Under the pieces are notes generated by a model that did not search any database, had not been told where the DNA came from, and saw only the letters and a program-made list of their open reading frames with translations. DNA of 26,706 bases, from positions 1-26,706 of the forward strand of contig CAKTEB010000025.1 of assembly GCA_934546685.1 (NCBI GenBank). Reading direction: 5' to 3'. The position numbers were made by a program, and so were the translations under genes. Below, in pieces: positions 15,473 to 22,727 of the stretch. Every line of letters starts with the position of its first letter. The first letter of the stretch is position 1. The stretch comes from an uncultured Oscillospiraceae bacterium. GTDB lineage: Bacteria > Bacillota > Clostridia > Oscillospirales > Oscillospiraceae.

Positions 15473-15931
15473 ATGCGAAAGAAAGGCGATAAGGCTCCGG
15501 CATTTACCCTGCCGGATCAGAACGGCAATATCGTCAGCTCGGAGGAGCTGGCGGGCACCCCTTATGTGATCTATTTCTATCCCAAGGACTCCACGGCCGG
15601 GTGCACCAAGCAGGCTCAGGCGTATTCGGAGAACCTGGAGAAATTCACCGGAGCGGGCTATCGGGTCTTTGGCGTATCCAAGGACTCTGTGGCCTCCCAC
15701 AAGCGCTTCGAGGAGAAATACGGCCTTACTATTACCCTGCTCAGTGACACGGAAAAAACGGCGATCACGGCCTTTGACGTGTGGCAGGAAAAGAAAAACT
15801 ATGGAAAGGTATCCATGGGCGTAGTCCGTACCAGCTATGTGGTGGGGGAAGACGGTGTGATCCTGCTTGCCAACCCCAACACCAAGGCTGCCGGGGACTG
15901 CCAGAAGGTCATGGAACAGCTGGGACTGTGA
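15473..15931 (+). CDS. bcp: Bcp/PrxQ-type peroxiredoxin, apparent 1-Cys form
   Basis: The 152-residue product is a thioredoxin-fold peroxidase of the AhpC/TSA superfamily. The active site YFYPKDSTAGCT gives the PxxxTxxC motif (Pro37, Thr41, peroxidatic Cys44). The resolving Cys found five residues later in many Bcp proteins is Gln49, and the only other Cys is near the C-terminus (about 143). It is therefore a 1-Cys enzyme or uses an atypical resolving Cys. It would reduce hydroperoxides in the cytoplasm. ATG 15473 follows AGGAGG at 7 bases. The stop overlaps the next start. Confidence 0.93.
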   Translation: MRKKGDKAPAFTLPDQNGNIVSSEELAGTPYVIYFYPKDSTAGCTKQAQAYSENLEKFTGAGYRVFGVSKDSVASHKRFEEKYGLTITLLSDTEKTAITAFDVWQEKKNYGKVSMGVVRTSYVVGEDGVILLANPNTKAAGDCQKVMEQLGL

Positions 15932-16269
15932 ATATTCAGATTTTTGGCTCCGCCAAATCCGCCGACAGCCGCAAGGCGGAACGGTATTTTAAGGAGCGCC
16001 GCATCAAATATCAAATGATCGACATGACGAAATACGGCATGAGCGGCGGGGAGTTCGACAATGTGCTCCGGGCCGTGGGCGGCATTGACAAGCTGGTGGA
16101 CTGGGACGGCAAGAGCCCCGACCTGGATCTGCTCCGTTACATGGCGGACACCCGGGACAAGGAGGATAAGGTCTTCGACAACCAGAGCCTGATCCGCCTG
16201 CCGGTGGTACGCAACGGGAAAAAGGCTACGGTAGGCTACTGTCCCGAGGTCTGGGCGACCTGGGAATAA
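15928..16269 (+). CDS. ArsC/Spx-fold protein lacking the active-site cysteine
   Basis: The 113-residue product begins at GTG 15928, whose GTGA overlaps the stop of the peroxiredoxin gene. The sequence NIQIFGSAKSADSRKAERYF, then ERRIKY, is the glutaredoxin-like N-terminus of the arsenate reductase/Spx family, and the later LIRLPVVRNGKKATVGY is its conserved C-terminal part. Family members normally have Cys at about position 11 (GTKKCFDT); here it is Ser. A Cys survives only in the C-terminal GYCPEVW. Arsenate reduction by the standard mechanism is unlikely. Position next to a peroxiredoxin suggests a redox or regulatory accessory. The longer upstream frame overlaps bcp and is not used. Confidence 0.82.
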   Translation: MNIQIFGSAKSADSRKAERYFKERRIKYQMIDMTKYGMSGGEFDNVLRAVGGIDKLVDWDGKSPDLDLLRYMADTRDKEDKVFDNQSLIRLPVVRNGKKATVGYCPEVWATWE

Positions 16270-16292
16270 CAATATCAATAGGAGGAACTACA

Positions 16293-17072
16293 ATGTCCGA
16301 TACGATCATTACCGTGAAGCACGACCTGGTGACGGTGGTATATCTCAACCGCCCCCAGACCCTCAACTGCTTTAACAACGAGCTGCTGGAGACCCTGGCG
16401 GCTACCCTCAAGCGTCTGGACGCGGATCCCCAGGTGCGCTGCGTGGTCATCACCGGCTCCGGTCGGGGCTTCTGCGCGGGCGGCGACCTGGGCGTGCTCA
16501 TGGACTGCGACAGCCAGGAAAAGAGCGACGAGAATATGCGGGTGGCCAACGAGGCTGTGGAGGCCCTGTTCCGTATGAAGACCCCCACCATCGCTATGGT
16601 CAATGGCGCTGCCGCCGGTGCGGGCTTTAACCTGGCCCTGGCATGCGACATGATCTTTGCGGCAGAGAAGGCCAAGTTCATCCAGTCCTTTGTGAATGTG
16701 GGCATTGCCTCGGACTGCGGCGGCCACTATCTGCTGGAGAAGGCAGTGGGGCGGCATCTGGCCAAGGAGCTCATGTTCACCGCACGGCCAGTTACAGCCC
16801 AGGAGGGGAAGGAGCTGGGCTTTGTCAATCGCATCTATCCCAGCGATACCCTCACGGATGAGACCCTGGCCTTTGCGGAGACCATCGCCAAGAAAGCGCC
16901 TCTGGCCCTGGCGGCTACCAAGAGCCTCCTGAACCGGGCTGAGGAAATGAGCCTGGAGGAGGTTCTGGCGGCGGAGAAGGCCCAGCAGGGGCCGCTGCTC
17001 CTGAGCCACGACTGCAAGGAGGGCATTGCGGCCTTCCGGGAGAAGCGAGAGGCGGTATTCACCGGTGATTAA
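16293..17072 (+). CDS. Enoyl-CoA hydratase/isomerase (crotonase) family, PaaG-like
   Basis: The 259-residue product is a full-length crotonase. The oxyanion-hole segments GRGFCAGGDLG and NGAAAGAGFNLALACD are present. Both hydratase Glu positions are changed (Asn113 and Phe133). Asp141 in the ASDCGG loop matches the catalytic Asp of PaaG-type isomerases, whose motif is FIQAFVKIGLVPDSGG. It should therefore act as an acyl-CoA double-bond or ring isomerase rather than a hydratase. The acyl-CoA substrate is unknown. ATG 16293 follows AGGAGG. Its stop overlaps the GTG of the next gene, so the two are co-expressed. Confidence 0.9.
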   Translation: MSDTIITVKHDLVTVVYLNRPQTLNCFNNELLETLAATLKRLDADPQVRCVVITGSGRGFCAGGDLGVLMDCDSQEKSDENMRVANEAVEALFRMKTPTIAMVNGAAAGAGFNLALACDMIFAAEKAKFIQSFVNVGIASDCGGHYLLEKAVGRHLAKELMFTARPVTAQEGKELGFVNRIYPSDTLTDETLAFAETIAKKAPLALAATKSLLNRAEEMSLEEVLAAEKAQQGPLLLSHDCKEGIAAFREKREAVFTGD

Positions 17073-18645
17073 GGTTCAGGGGCTCCGGCTGCGCCCCGGC
17101 GAGCCGGAGTCGAAGCTCACCCGAAAGCTCCAGCGGGAGCTGGGTTGCGAGATCCAGGGCTTCCAGGTGCTGAAAAAGTCTGTGGACGCTCGGAAAAAAG
17201 ACGATGTGGCTCTGGTCTATACCCTGGCGGTGGAGGTGCCCCATGAGAATCAGGTGCTGAAAAAATGCCGGAGCAAGCGGACCTCCCTCTATGCGCCCCA
17301 GGAATACCGGTTCCCGGCGGAGCACGTGCGGTTTGGGCGGCGCCCGGTGATCGTAGGAACGGGCCCCGCGGGGCTGTTCTGCGGGCTGATGCTGGCCAGG
17401 GCGGGAGCGAGACCAATCCTGCTGGAGCGGGGCTTTGACGTGGAGCGGCGCACCCGGGATGTGGCGGCCTTTTGGGAGAATGGGACCCTGGATCCTGCCA
17501 GCAATGTGCAGTTCGGCGAGGGCGGAGCTGGTACCTTTTCCGACGGAAAGCTCAATACCGGGGTCAACGATCCCCGGATGCGCTATATTCTGGAGCAGTT
17601 CGCGGAGTTCGGCGCACCCAGGGAGATCCTCTGGGATGCGGCGCCCCATGTGGGCACGGACTATCTGCGGATCGTTGTGAAGAACATCCGGCAGGAGCTT
17701 ATACGGCTGGGGGCCGAGGTGCGCTTCGGGCACCAGGTCACCGGGATCCTCCAGGCGGATGGAGCTATTACCGGCGCGGAGGTCACCGGTCCGGAGGGAA
17801 AGTATACCCTGGAGACAGATCATCTGGTTTTGGGCATTGGACACAGTGCCAGAGATACCTTCCGGATGCTCTATGACGCCGGGATCCGTATGGAACCCAA
17901 GCAGTTTGCCATGGGCGTCCGCATTGAGCATCTGCAAAAAAAGATGACGGTGGCCCAGTACGGCGCGGAGATCGCGGGGCTTCCCGTGGCCTCTTATAAG
18001 CTGTCCTGCCATCCGGAGACGGGCAGGGGAGCCTTTTCCTTCTGCGTGTGCCCCGGGGGACTGGTGGTAGCGGCGGCATCGGAGCCGGGACGGCTTTGCA
18101 CCAACGGCATGAGCAATCACGCCCGGGACGAGGAGAATATCAACGGCGGCCTGCTGGTGACCGTGCGGCCGAAGGACTTCGGCGGCGATCATCCACTTTC
18201 TGGGGTGGAGCTCCAGGAGCGGCTGGAGGCGGAGGCCTTTCAGCTGGGCGGCGGGAACTACAATGCTCCCTGTCAGCGGGTGGAAGACTTCCTGCTGCAT
18301 CGTCCTTCACAGGGACCGGGCAGCGTCATTCCCTCTTACCGGCCAGGAGTCCAATGGACGGATCTCCACCAGTGCCTGCCCGGTTTTATCACCGATACCC
18401 TGGAGCAGGCCATTCCCATGCTGGGGAAGAAGCTGCATGGCTTTGACGACCCGGATGCGGTGCTTACGGCCATAGAGAGCCGCAGCTCCAGCCCGGTGCG
18501 GATTCCCAGGGACGACAGCGGCCAAGCCAGCCTCCGGGGGCTCTATCCCTGCGGAGAAGGGGCCGGGTATGCTGGGGGCATCATGTCCGCGGCGGCGGAC
18601 GGTATCCGTACAGCGGAAAAGCTGGTGGCGGCGCTGAGATTCTAA
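17065..18645 (+). CDS. Uncharacterised FAD-dependent dehydrogenase (COG2509 type)
   Basis: The 526-residue product begins with a small N-terminal domain (about 1-90) containing the family stretch VLKKSVDARKKDDVALVYTL. It continues with an FAD-binding fold (VIVGTGPAGLFCGLMLARAG) and further family blocks NVQFGEGGAGTFSDGKLNTG and GLYPCGEGAGYAGGIMSAAA. These widespread proteins are annotated as NAD(P)/FAD-dependent oxidoreductases; as far as I know their substrate is not established. GTG 17065 is chosen because family members begin near IKV. It overlaps the crotonase stop by 8 bases. The upstream part of the open frame lies inside the crotonase gene. No terminator hairpin is seen after it, only an A/T-rich stretch. 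Confidence 0.88.
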   Translation: MIKVQGLRLRPGEPESKLTRKLQRELGCEIQGFQVLKKSVDARKKDDVALVYTLAVEVPHENQVLKKCRSKRTSLYAPQEYRFPAEHVRFGRRPVIVGTGPAGLFCGLMLARAGARPILLERGFDVERRTRDVAAFWENGTLDPASNVQFGEGGAGTFSDGKLNTGVNDPRMRYILEQFAEFGAPREILWDAAPHVGTDYLRIVVKNIRQELIRLGAEVRFGHQVTGILQADGAITGAEVTGPEGKYTLETDHLVLGIGHSARDTFRMLYDAGIRMEPKQFAMGVRIEHLQKKMTVAQYGAEIAGLPVASYKLSCHPETGRGAFSFCVCPGGLVVAAASEPGRLCTNGMSNHARDEENINGGLLVTVRPKDFGGDHPLSGVELQERLEAEAFQLGGGNYNAPCQRVEDFLLHRPSQGPGSVIPSYRPGVQWTDLHQCLPGFITDTLEQAIPMLGKKLHGFDDPDAVLTAIESRSSSPVRIPRDDSGQASLRGLYPCGEGAGYAGGIMSAAADGIRTAEKLVAALRF

Positions 18646-18710
18646 CTGGAAATAATTATATTTTTTGTCGAATCGCGCGGTTTGTTTTTCTTTCCTTTTT
18701 CGTGATATTG

Positions 18711-18719
18711 TGCTTTAAT
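18711..18719 (+). promoter_or_regulatory. Possible extended -10 before the DUF6514-like gene
   Basis: TGCTTTAAT reads as an extended -10, 28 bases before the ATG. The -35 is poor. The rest of 18646-18746 is A/T-rich with no clear hairpin. Confidence 0.35.
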
Positions 18720-18746
18720 GAAGCCATGAAAAGGAGGAAAAAGAGT

Positions 18747-19016
18747 ATGATCGACATTAGAAACGAGACGGCAATCATCGATGCGCCGTCGGGCATGATC
18801 CACATGCAGTATCTGCTCCGGGGCGAGCCCAGGACGCCTCAGGGCTATGACTATGGCATCGCCCTGTGTGATCGGAGCTCCATGGAGCGGCGCTATCTTC
18901 CGGATATCACCACAGATGTGCAGAGAGCACTGGCACTCTTTGAGCGTCTGGTTCGGGGGCAGGTAACAGTTGTGACCTTCCGGGATGTGGTGGAGGATTT
19001 TCTGGCGGAGGACTGA
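18747..19016 (+). CDS. Small DUF6514-like protein of unknown function
   Basis: The 89-residue product starts at ATG 18747, 9 bases after AAAAGGAGG. The frame is open from 18702, but the earlier codons precede the ribosome site. The layout YGIALCDRSS, then LPDITTDVQRALALFERLVR and VTFRDVVEDFLAED, resembles the DUF6514 family of Firmicutes: a short beta region followed by an 'x-DVVEDFL' tail. This assignment is from memory of the pattern. No signal peptide or membrane helix is present. The RluA-type gene begins 17 bases downstream, so they probably share a transcript. Confidence 0.78.
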   Translation: MIDIRNETAIIDAPSGMIHMQYLLRGEPRTPQGYDYGIALCDRSSMERRYLPDITTDVQRALALFERLVRGQVTVVTFRDVVEDFLAED

Positions 19017-19033
19017 GTGTTAGGAGGGATCCT

Positions 19034-19693
19034 TTGGACATACAGGTGTTATATGAGGACCGAAGGATCCTGGTGGCGGTGAAGCCCGCGGGGGTGTTGT
19101 CTACCAATGAGCCCGGCGGGATGCCGGAGCTGCTGCGGGGCTATCTGGGGGATCCTCAGGCCTGCGTGCGCACGGTGCATCGGCTGGATCAGGTGGTAGG
19201 CGGCGTGATGGTCTTTGCCCGATCCGCAGAGGCCGCCCGGCGGCTGTCCGGGCAGATGGAGCGACGGGAGTTTCAAAAGGAATATTTGGCGGTGGTACAC
19301 GGCACGCCGGAGGCGGCCCAGGGCACCTTCCGAGACCTGCTGGCACGGGACGGAAGGCTCCGACGCACCTATGTGGCCGAAAGTCCGGGCAAGGACGTCC
19401 GGGAGGCCATCCTCGACTACCGGTGTCTACAGTCCAATGGGGGACTTAGCGCCGTGGCCATCCAGCTCCATACAGGCCGCACCCACCAGATCCGGGTGCA
19501 GTTTTCCAGCCGTTCGCTCCCCTTGGCTGGGGATAAAAAATACGGCGTGGACGACGCGTTCCCGCGGATCGCCCTATGGTCTCACAGCCTCCGCTTCACC
19601 CACCCAGAAACCGGGGAGACCATGGCGTTTTCCGCGCCGCCCCCGGAGACGGAGCCCTGGCTCCGGTTCCGGGACGCCGGAATTTTTCGTTGA
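19034..19693 (+). CDS. RluA-family RNA pseudouridine synthase
   Basis: The 219-residue product lacks an S4 domain and consists of the catalytic domain only. The catalytic loop reads VHRLDQVVGGVMVFAR, whose Asp is the nucleophile; the HRLDQxVGG form is a common Firmicutes variant of HRLDRxTSG. The later LHTGRTHQIRVQFSSRSLPL and GDKKYG match the family's C-terminal motifs. It would modify a uridine in rRNA or tRNA; the target cannot be told. Start TTG 19034 follows AGGAGGG at 5 bases, and no in-frame ATG lies near. Its stop codon lies inside the -35 element of the tRNA-Ser promoter. Confidence 0.9.
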   Translation: MDIQVLYEDRRILVAVKPAGVLSTNEPGGMPELLRGYLGDPQACVRTVHRLDQVVGGVMVFARSAEAARRLSGQMERREFQKEYLAVVHGTPEAAQGTFRDLLARDGRLRRTYVAESPGKDVREAILDYRCLQSNGGLSAVAIQLHTGRTHQIRVQFSSRSLPLAGDKKYGVDDAFPRIALWSHSLRFTHPETGETMAFSAPPPETEPWLRFRDAGIFR

Positions 19694-19718
19694 CAAAGAC
19701 GGAAAAATAGGGTATGCT
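19690..19718 (+). promoter_or_regulatory. Promoter of tRNA-Ser(CGA)
   Basis: TTGACA (19690-19695), 17-nt spacer, TATGCT (19713-19718), ending 10 bases before the mature tRNA. The -35 contains the TGA stop of the preceding gene. Confidence 0.75.
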
Positions 19719-19728
19719 TATTGCGCAT

Positions 19729-19817
19729 GGAGTGGTATCGAAGTGGTCGTAACGAGACTGACTCGAAATCAGTTGTGCCATCCGGCACCGTGGGTTCGAA
19801 TCCCACCCATTCCGCCA
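19729..19817 (+). tRNA. tRNA-Ser, anticodon CGA
   Basis: The acceptor stem GGAGTGG pairs with CCATTCC (one G-T pair), followed by discriminator G and an encoded CCA at 19815-19817. The anticodon arm is ACTGA-CTCGAAA-TCAGT with anticodon CGA (reads UCG). The long variable arm GTGCC-ATCC-GGCAC marks it as class II, consistent with serine. The T arm GTGGG-TTCGAAT-CCCAC is intact. Confidence 0.96.
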
Positions 19818-19818
19818 A

Positions 19819-19856
19819 AAGAAGCGACAATTTTCGACAGAAGATTGCCGCTTCTT
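19819..19856 (+). terminator. Hairpin after tRNA-Ser
   Basis: AAGAAGCG (19819-19826) pairs with CGCTTCTT (19849-19856), and CAAT/ATTG continues the stem after one mismatch. A T-rich stretch follows (TGTTCTCTTC). It begins 2 bases after the tRNA CCA end. Confidence 0.6.
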
Positions 19857-19911
19857 TGTTCTCTTCACTCTTCTCTTTATATTCTTTTCTATTCTCTCAA
19901 ATTGTCGCTTC
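19821..19911. repeat. Long-range inverted repeat in an AT-rich purine/pyrimidine island
   Basis: GAAGCGACAATTT (19821-19833) recurs as its exact reverse complement at 19899-19911. The left arm is also used by the tRNA terminator, so the two structures exclude each other. Between the arms lies a pyrimidine-rich strand (CTCTTCACTCTTCTCTTT and similar), and just beyond (19917-19949) a purine-rich stretch (GAGAGAAAAGTGAAAAGAGA) partly complements it. The whole could form a large imperfect cruciform. A 7-bp hairpin, GCTTTGC-GGA-GCAAAGC, follows at 19951-19967. This region covers most of the gap between the tRNA and the next gene. Confidence 0.6.
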
Positions 19912-19968
19912 CAGATAAGAGGTAAGAGAGAAAAGTGAAAAGAGAAGGTGGCTTTGCGGAGCAAAGCA

Positions 19969-19997
19969 TTGATTGTAATGACGGGATATAGTACAAT
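19969..19997 (+). promoter_or_regulatory. Promoter of the four-helix-bundle gene
   Basis: TTGATT (19969-19974), 17-nt spacer, TACAAT (19992-19997). Transcription would start about 13 bases before the ATG, leaving only a minimal leader with GAGG. Confidence 0.65.
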
Positions 19998-20016
19998 TTG
20001 GCTTGAGGTAATATGG

Positions 20017-20364
20017 ATGGACAGCCCATTACTTGATAAATCTCTTGACTTTGCATCCCAAATCGTATTATTCTATGAGGAATTTTATAAAGCAAAGAAA
20101 GATACTACCATCGCTAAACAACTGCTTCGCTCTGCAACGAGCATTGGTACAAATATCAATGAGGCAGTTTACGGAAACAGCAAAGTGGATTTTATTGCAA
20201 AATTGCACGTTGCGCTGAAAGAAACAGGAGAGAGTATTTATTGGCTTACTCTGCTGAAGAGAACAAATTTAATCGAGTATCAATTTGACAAATTACTGTT
20301 ACTTGCTGAAGAAATCAAAAGAATGCTGATAGCATCGCTTAATACTGCAAAGAAAAATAAGTGA
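20017..20364 (+). CDS. Four-helix-bundle protein (23S rRNA IVS-type family)
   Basis: The 115-residue, all-helical product has the family marks: an early LDKSLDFASQIVLFYEEF helix, then LLRSATSIGTNINEA and a closing helical pair (ETGESIYWLTLL, LLLLAEEIKRMLIASL). These proteins were first seen inside intervening sequences of 23S rRNA genes and are also common as stand-alone genes. Their molecular role is not settled; some relatives act with reverse transcriptases in diversity-generating elements, which are absent here. Base and codon use is clearly more A/T-rich than the neighbours, a sign of transfer. The frame runs back to 19948, but ATG 20017 follows GAGG and lies after the promoter. It sits just downstream of a tRNA gene and an inverted-repeat island. 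Confidence 0.88.
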   Translation: MDSPLLDKSLDFASQIVLFYEEFYKAKKDTTIAKQLLRSATSIGTNINEAVYGNSKVDFIAKLHVALKETGESIYWLTLLKRTNLIEYQFDKLLLLAEEIKRMLIASLNTAKKNK

Positions 20365-20412
20365 AGTTGCTGTCTACAGTCGATTTTCCTATGCCTGCCG
20401 GAAAACTTGTGG

Positions 20413-20418
20413 TACAAT
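20413..20418 (+). promoter_or_regulatory. -10 element of the sulfatase gene
   Basis: TACAAT preceded by TGG gives an extended -10 about 37 bases before the ATG. The -35 is weak. Confidence 0.45.
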
Positions 20419-20454
20419 AAGACCACGATATCATCAAGAAACCTGGTGACGCAA

Positions 20455-22167
20455 ATGCATGAACAATCTACCGCCGCGCAGCCAGCGCCCTCCGGGCGCT
20501 TCCGCAGCCGCTTCCGGCCAGCCCTGACACTGTCGCTGGCCCTGAGCTTCCTGCTTACCCTGTTCGGTCCCCTGGAGCTCTACTTTACCAATATCTCTGA
20601 ATTTGATTTTGACCTGTACGCGCTGCTGCTGCCTTTGGGCGGCCTGTTCCTGGCGGTGCTGGCGGCGGGGCTTCTGGCCTTTGGACTGTGCTACCTCATC
20701 TATGACCGGCTCTATGACCTTATGCTGCTGCTGGGGGCTGTGGGACTGATCTGCACCTATGTCCAGGGCCTGTTCCTGGCGGGAAATCTGCCGCCTCTGG
20801 ACGGCACCTCTATCGACTGGAGTAGCTACCACGGTGAATATCTCAAATCCTGCATCCTCTGTGCGGTGATATTGCTGGCCTTTGTGCTGCTGACTCGCCT
20901 GTTGCACATGGGGAAGATGCGGAGCCTGGTGACGGGGCTGTCCCTGTTCGTATTCGCCATGCTGCTGGTGACCCTGGTGGCCGTGGGCATTCAGAATCGG
21001 GGCTTTCAGAAGAAGACCCAGCCCGCCGTCACCAAGACCGGGGAATTCGAGATGTCTGCGGATCAGAACCTGGTGGTCTTTGTGCTGGATGCGGTGGATT
21101 CCGGGACCCTTCGGAGCCTGATGGAGTCCAGTGACCCGGATTTTGCGGACACCCTGGAGGACTTTACCTATTACCCCAACACCGTGGGGGCGTATACCTT
21201 TACGGAGCTGTCCATTCCCTACATTCTCACCGGGCAGTGGTATGAAAACGAGCAGGAGTTTTCCGACTATTACGCCGGAGCGCTGGCCGCCTCACCGCTG
21301 CTGACGGAGCTGAAAAATCGGAACTACCGGGTGGGACTCTATGAGGAGGATCTGATCTGCGGCCCGGAGCAGCAGGGGGACATTGAAAACCTGGAGACGA
21401 CCTCCCTGCGGTTCACCAGCCTCCCGCAGCTCTGGAAGCTGGAGCTCAAGCTGGTGTGGTTCAAATACGCGCCCTATCCCGTTAAGCGCATGGTCACCGT
21501 GAACATGGATGACTTCCGCAAGATTTTAGAGCCCAGCAACGGCTCGGCACTGTTCCGCTATGTGAACACAGACTTCTATCAGGACGCCGGTGCGGAGACC
21601 ATTACCACCACTGCGGACAAGTGCTTCCGCTTTATCCACATCGAGGGAGCCCATGTGCCCCTGCGGTACGATAAAAACGTCAATGTCATCGGCTCCGGCA
21701 ACGGCAGCTATCCCCAGAATGTGGAGTGCGCCATGACGGTACTGAACCGGTATCTCCAGGAACTCAAGAACGCGGGGGTCTACGACAACACGGCCATTGT
21801 GGTCATGGCGGATCACGGCTACGGCATCTACTGGAACAACGGCTTTTTGGGACGATCCAATCCGCTTTTGGCGGTGAAGGGCATCGGCGAGCGCCATGCC
21901 ATGGCCGTCAGCGAAGCGCCCATCTCCTATGAGGATCTACAGACGGCTTATGCCCGGCTGATGGACGGCATGGCATCTGCCCAGGTCTTTGACGCCCAGG
22001 AGGGGGAGAGCCGCAGCCGCCGGTTCCTGCTCTATAATTACCTCCATGAGGATCACATCGAGGAATACTATCAAAACGGTTATGCCACGGATCAGGCGGG
22101 CTTTACCGCCACTGGAAGAGTCTATGACCGGGGCGAGACGGAGCAAGCGGACAGCTCAGAACCGTGA
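20455..22167 (+). CDS. Membrane sulfatase / LtaS-like alkaline phosphatase superfamily protein
   Basis: The 570-residue product has five hydrophobic helices in the first about 180 residues (for example LYALLLPLGGLFLAVLAAGL), then an extracytoplasmic sulfatase-like domain. Metal and catalytic positions include the first Asp in LVVFVLDAVDSG, the Thr/Ser-rich nucleophile segment GAYTFTELSIPYILTG, HIEGAHVPL, and the late Asp-His in VVMADHGYG. Relatives transfer phosphoglycerol (LtaS), phosphoethanolamine or phosphates on cell-envelope glycans. No lipoteichoic acid genes are adjacent, so the exact reaction is open. Start: the frame extends to 20407, but that precedes the -10; ATG 20455 is the first usable start, with a poor Shine-Dalgarno (GGTGA). 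It ends 6 bases before a strong terminator and appears monocistronic. Confidence 0.88.
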   Translation: MHEQSTAAQPAPSGRFRSRFRPALTLSLALSFLLTLFGPLELYFTNISEFDFDLYALLLPLGGLFLAVLAAGLLAFGLCYLIYDRLYDLMLLLGAVGLICTYVQGLFLAGNLPPLDGTSIDWSSYHGEYLKSCILCAVILLAFVLLTRLLHMGKMRSLVTGLSLFVFAMLLVTLVAVGIQNRGFQKKTQPAVTKTGEFEMSADQNLVVFVLDAVDSGTLRSLMESSDPDFADTLEDFTYYPNTVGAYTFTELSIPYILTGQWYENEQEFSDYYAGALAASPLLTELKNRNYRVGLYEEDLICGPEQQGDIENLETTSLRFTSLPQLWKLELKLVWFKYAPYPVKRMVTVNMDDFRKILEPSNGSALFRYVNTDFYQDAGAETITTTADKCFRFIHIEGAHVPLRYDKNVNVIGSGNGSYPQNVECAMTVLNRYLQELKNAGVYDNTAIVVMADHGYGIYWNNGFLGRSNPLLAVKGIGERHAMAVSEAPISYEDLQTAYARLMDGMASAQVFDAQEGESRSRRFLLYNYLHEDHIEEYYQNGYATDQAGFTATGRVYDRGETEQADSSEP

Positions 22168-22173
22168 ATACAG

Positions 22174-22212
22174 CCAGCCCAGTCGAAGATCATTCGGCTG
22201 GGCTGGTTTTTT
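22174..22212 (+). terminator. Intrinsic terminator of the sulfatase gene
   Basis: CCAGCCCAGTCGAA (22174-22187) pairs with TTCGGCTGGGCTGG (22193-22206) with one G-T pair, then TTTTTT. Confidence 0.92.
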
Positions 22213-22244
22213 ATGGCGCAGGGAAAAGTATAGGATGTTGATTC

Positions 22245-22273
22245 TTGACAGCGGGGGCCCGATTTGCTATTCT
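22245..22273 (+). promoter_or_regulatory. sigmaA-type promoter of the small secreted-protein gene
   Basis: TTGACA (22245-22250), 17-nt spacer, TATTCT (22268-22273). The -10 ends 19 bases before the ATG, so the leader is very short. It may also drive the transporter downstream. Confidence 0.75.
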
Positions 22274-22292
22274 TTCTGGGCGAGGTGATACC

Positions 22293-22727
22293 ATGAGCAG
22301 ATTTGGGCGGCTTTTCCGGTGCTTACTTGCGCTGGCAGTGCTGATTGCGGGAATGTGTCTTGAACAGATCAAGGCAGATTCCATTTTGGTCTGCCCAAAT
22401 TCGCCCGTTGCCTCCCAGCGGCAGGTCTATGGTACCCTGACCCTCCAGGACTACGATGCCGCGGGGGCGAAAATTACAGCCAGAGCGCCGCTCAGCGGCC
22501 ATCCGGAGGGCGGACTCCAGGAGCAGCAGGTGGGGCCCCAGCAGATCCCAGCACTCTGCGGGCGTGTTCTGCCCGTTCAGCGGTCCCGCTGCGAGGCCAG
22601 ACCTGGACCCACGCTCCGAAGCGTCTACCAGCGGGTGCTCTCTGGGGCCAGCTGGGTATTTATTGTCAGCTATATTCAATGTCAGGGCGGGACCACCGCC
22701 GGAACGATCACAGACGGCTCCATCTGA
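22293..22727 (+). CDS. Small signal-peptide or membrane-anchored protein, possibly decayed
   Basis: The 144-residue frame starts at ATG 22293 behind GAGGTGAT and a good promoter. Residues 4-27 (FGRLFRCLLALAVLIAGMCL) are a hydrophobic signal or anchor. The remainder is not recognisable. The C-terminal IVSYIQCQGG resembles the IVxYIHxQDG tail I associate with small, poorly characterised Clostridia membrane proteins. Between these ends the sequence is rich in Arg, Gly and Pro and lacks the second hydrophobic helix such proteins often have, so the gene may be frameshifted or diverging. A plus-strand frame at 22456-22812 overlaps it but looks no better. The transporter begins 102 bases downstream. 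Confidence 0.5.
   Translation: MSRFGRLFRCLLALAVLIAGMCLEQIKADSILVCPNSPVASQRQVYGTLTLQDYDAAGAKITARAPLSGHPEGGLQEQQVGPQQIPALCGRVLPVQRSRCEARPGPTLRSVYQRVLSGASWVFIVSYIQCQGGTTAGTITDGSI

Noticed and set aside
20017..20364. Diversity-generating retroelement accessory protein
   Set aside because: The fold is shared, but there is no reverse transcriptase, template repeat or variable repeat in the window.
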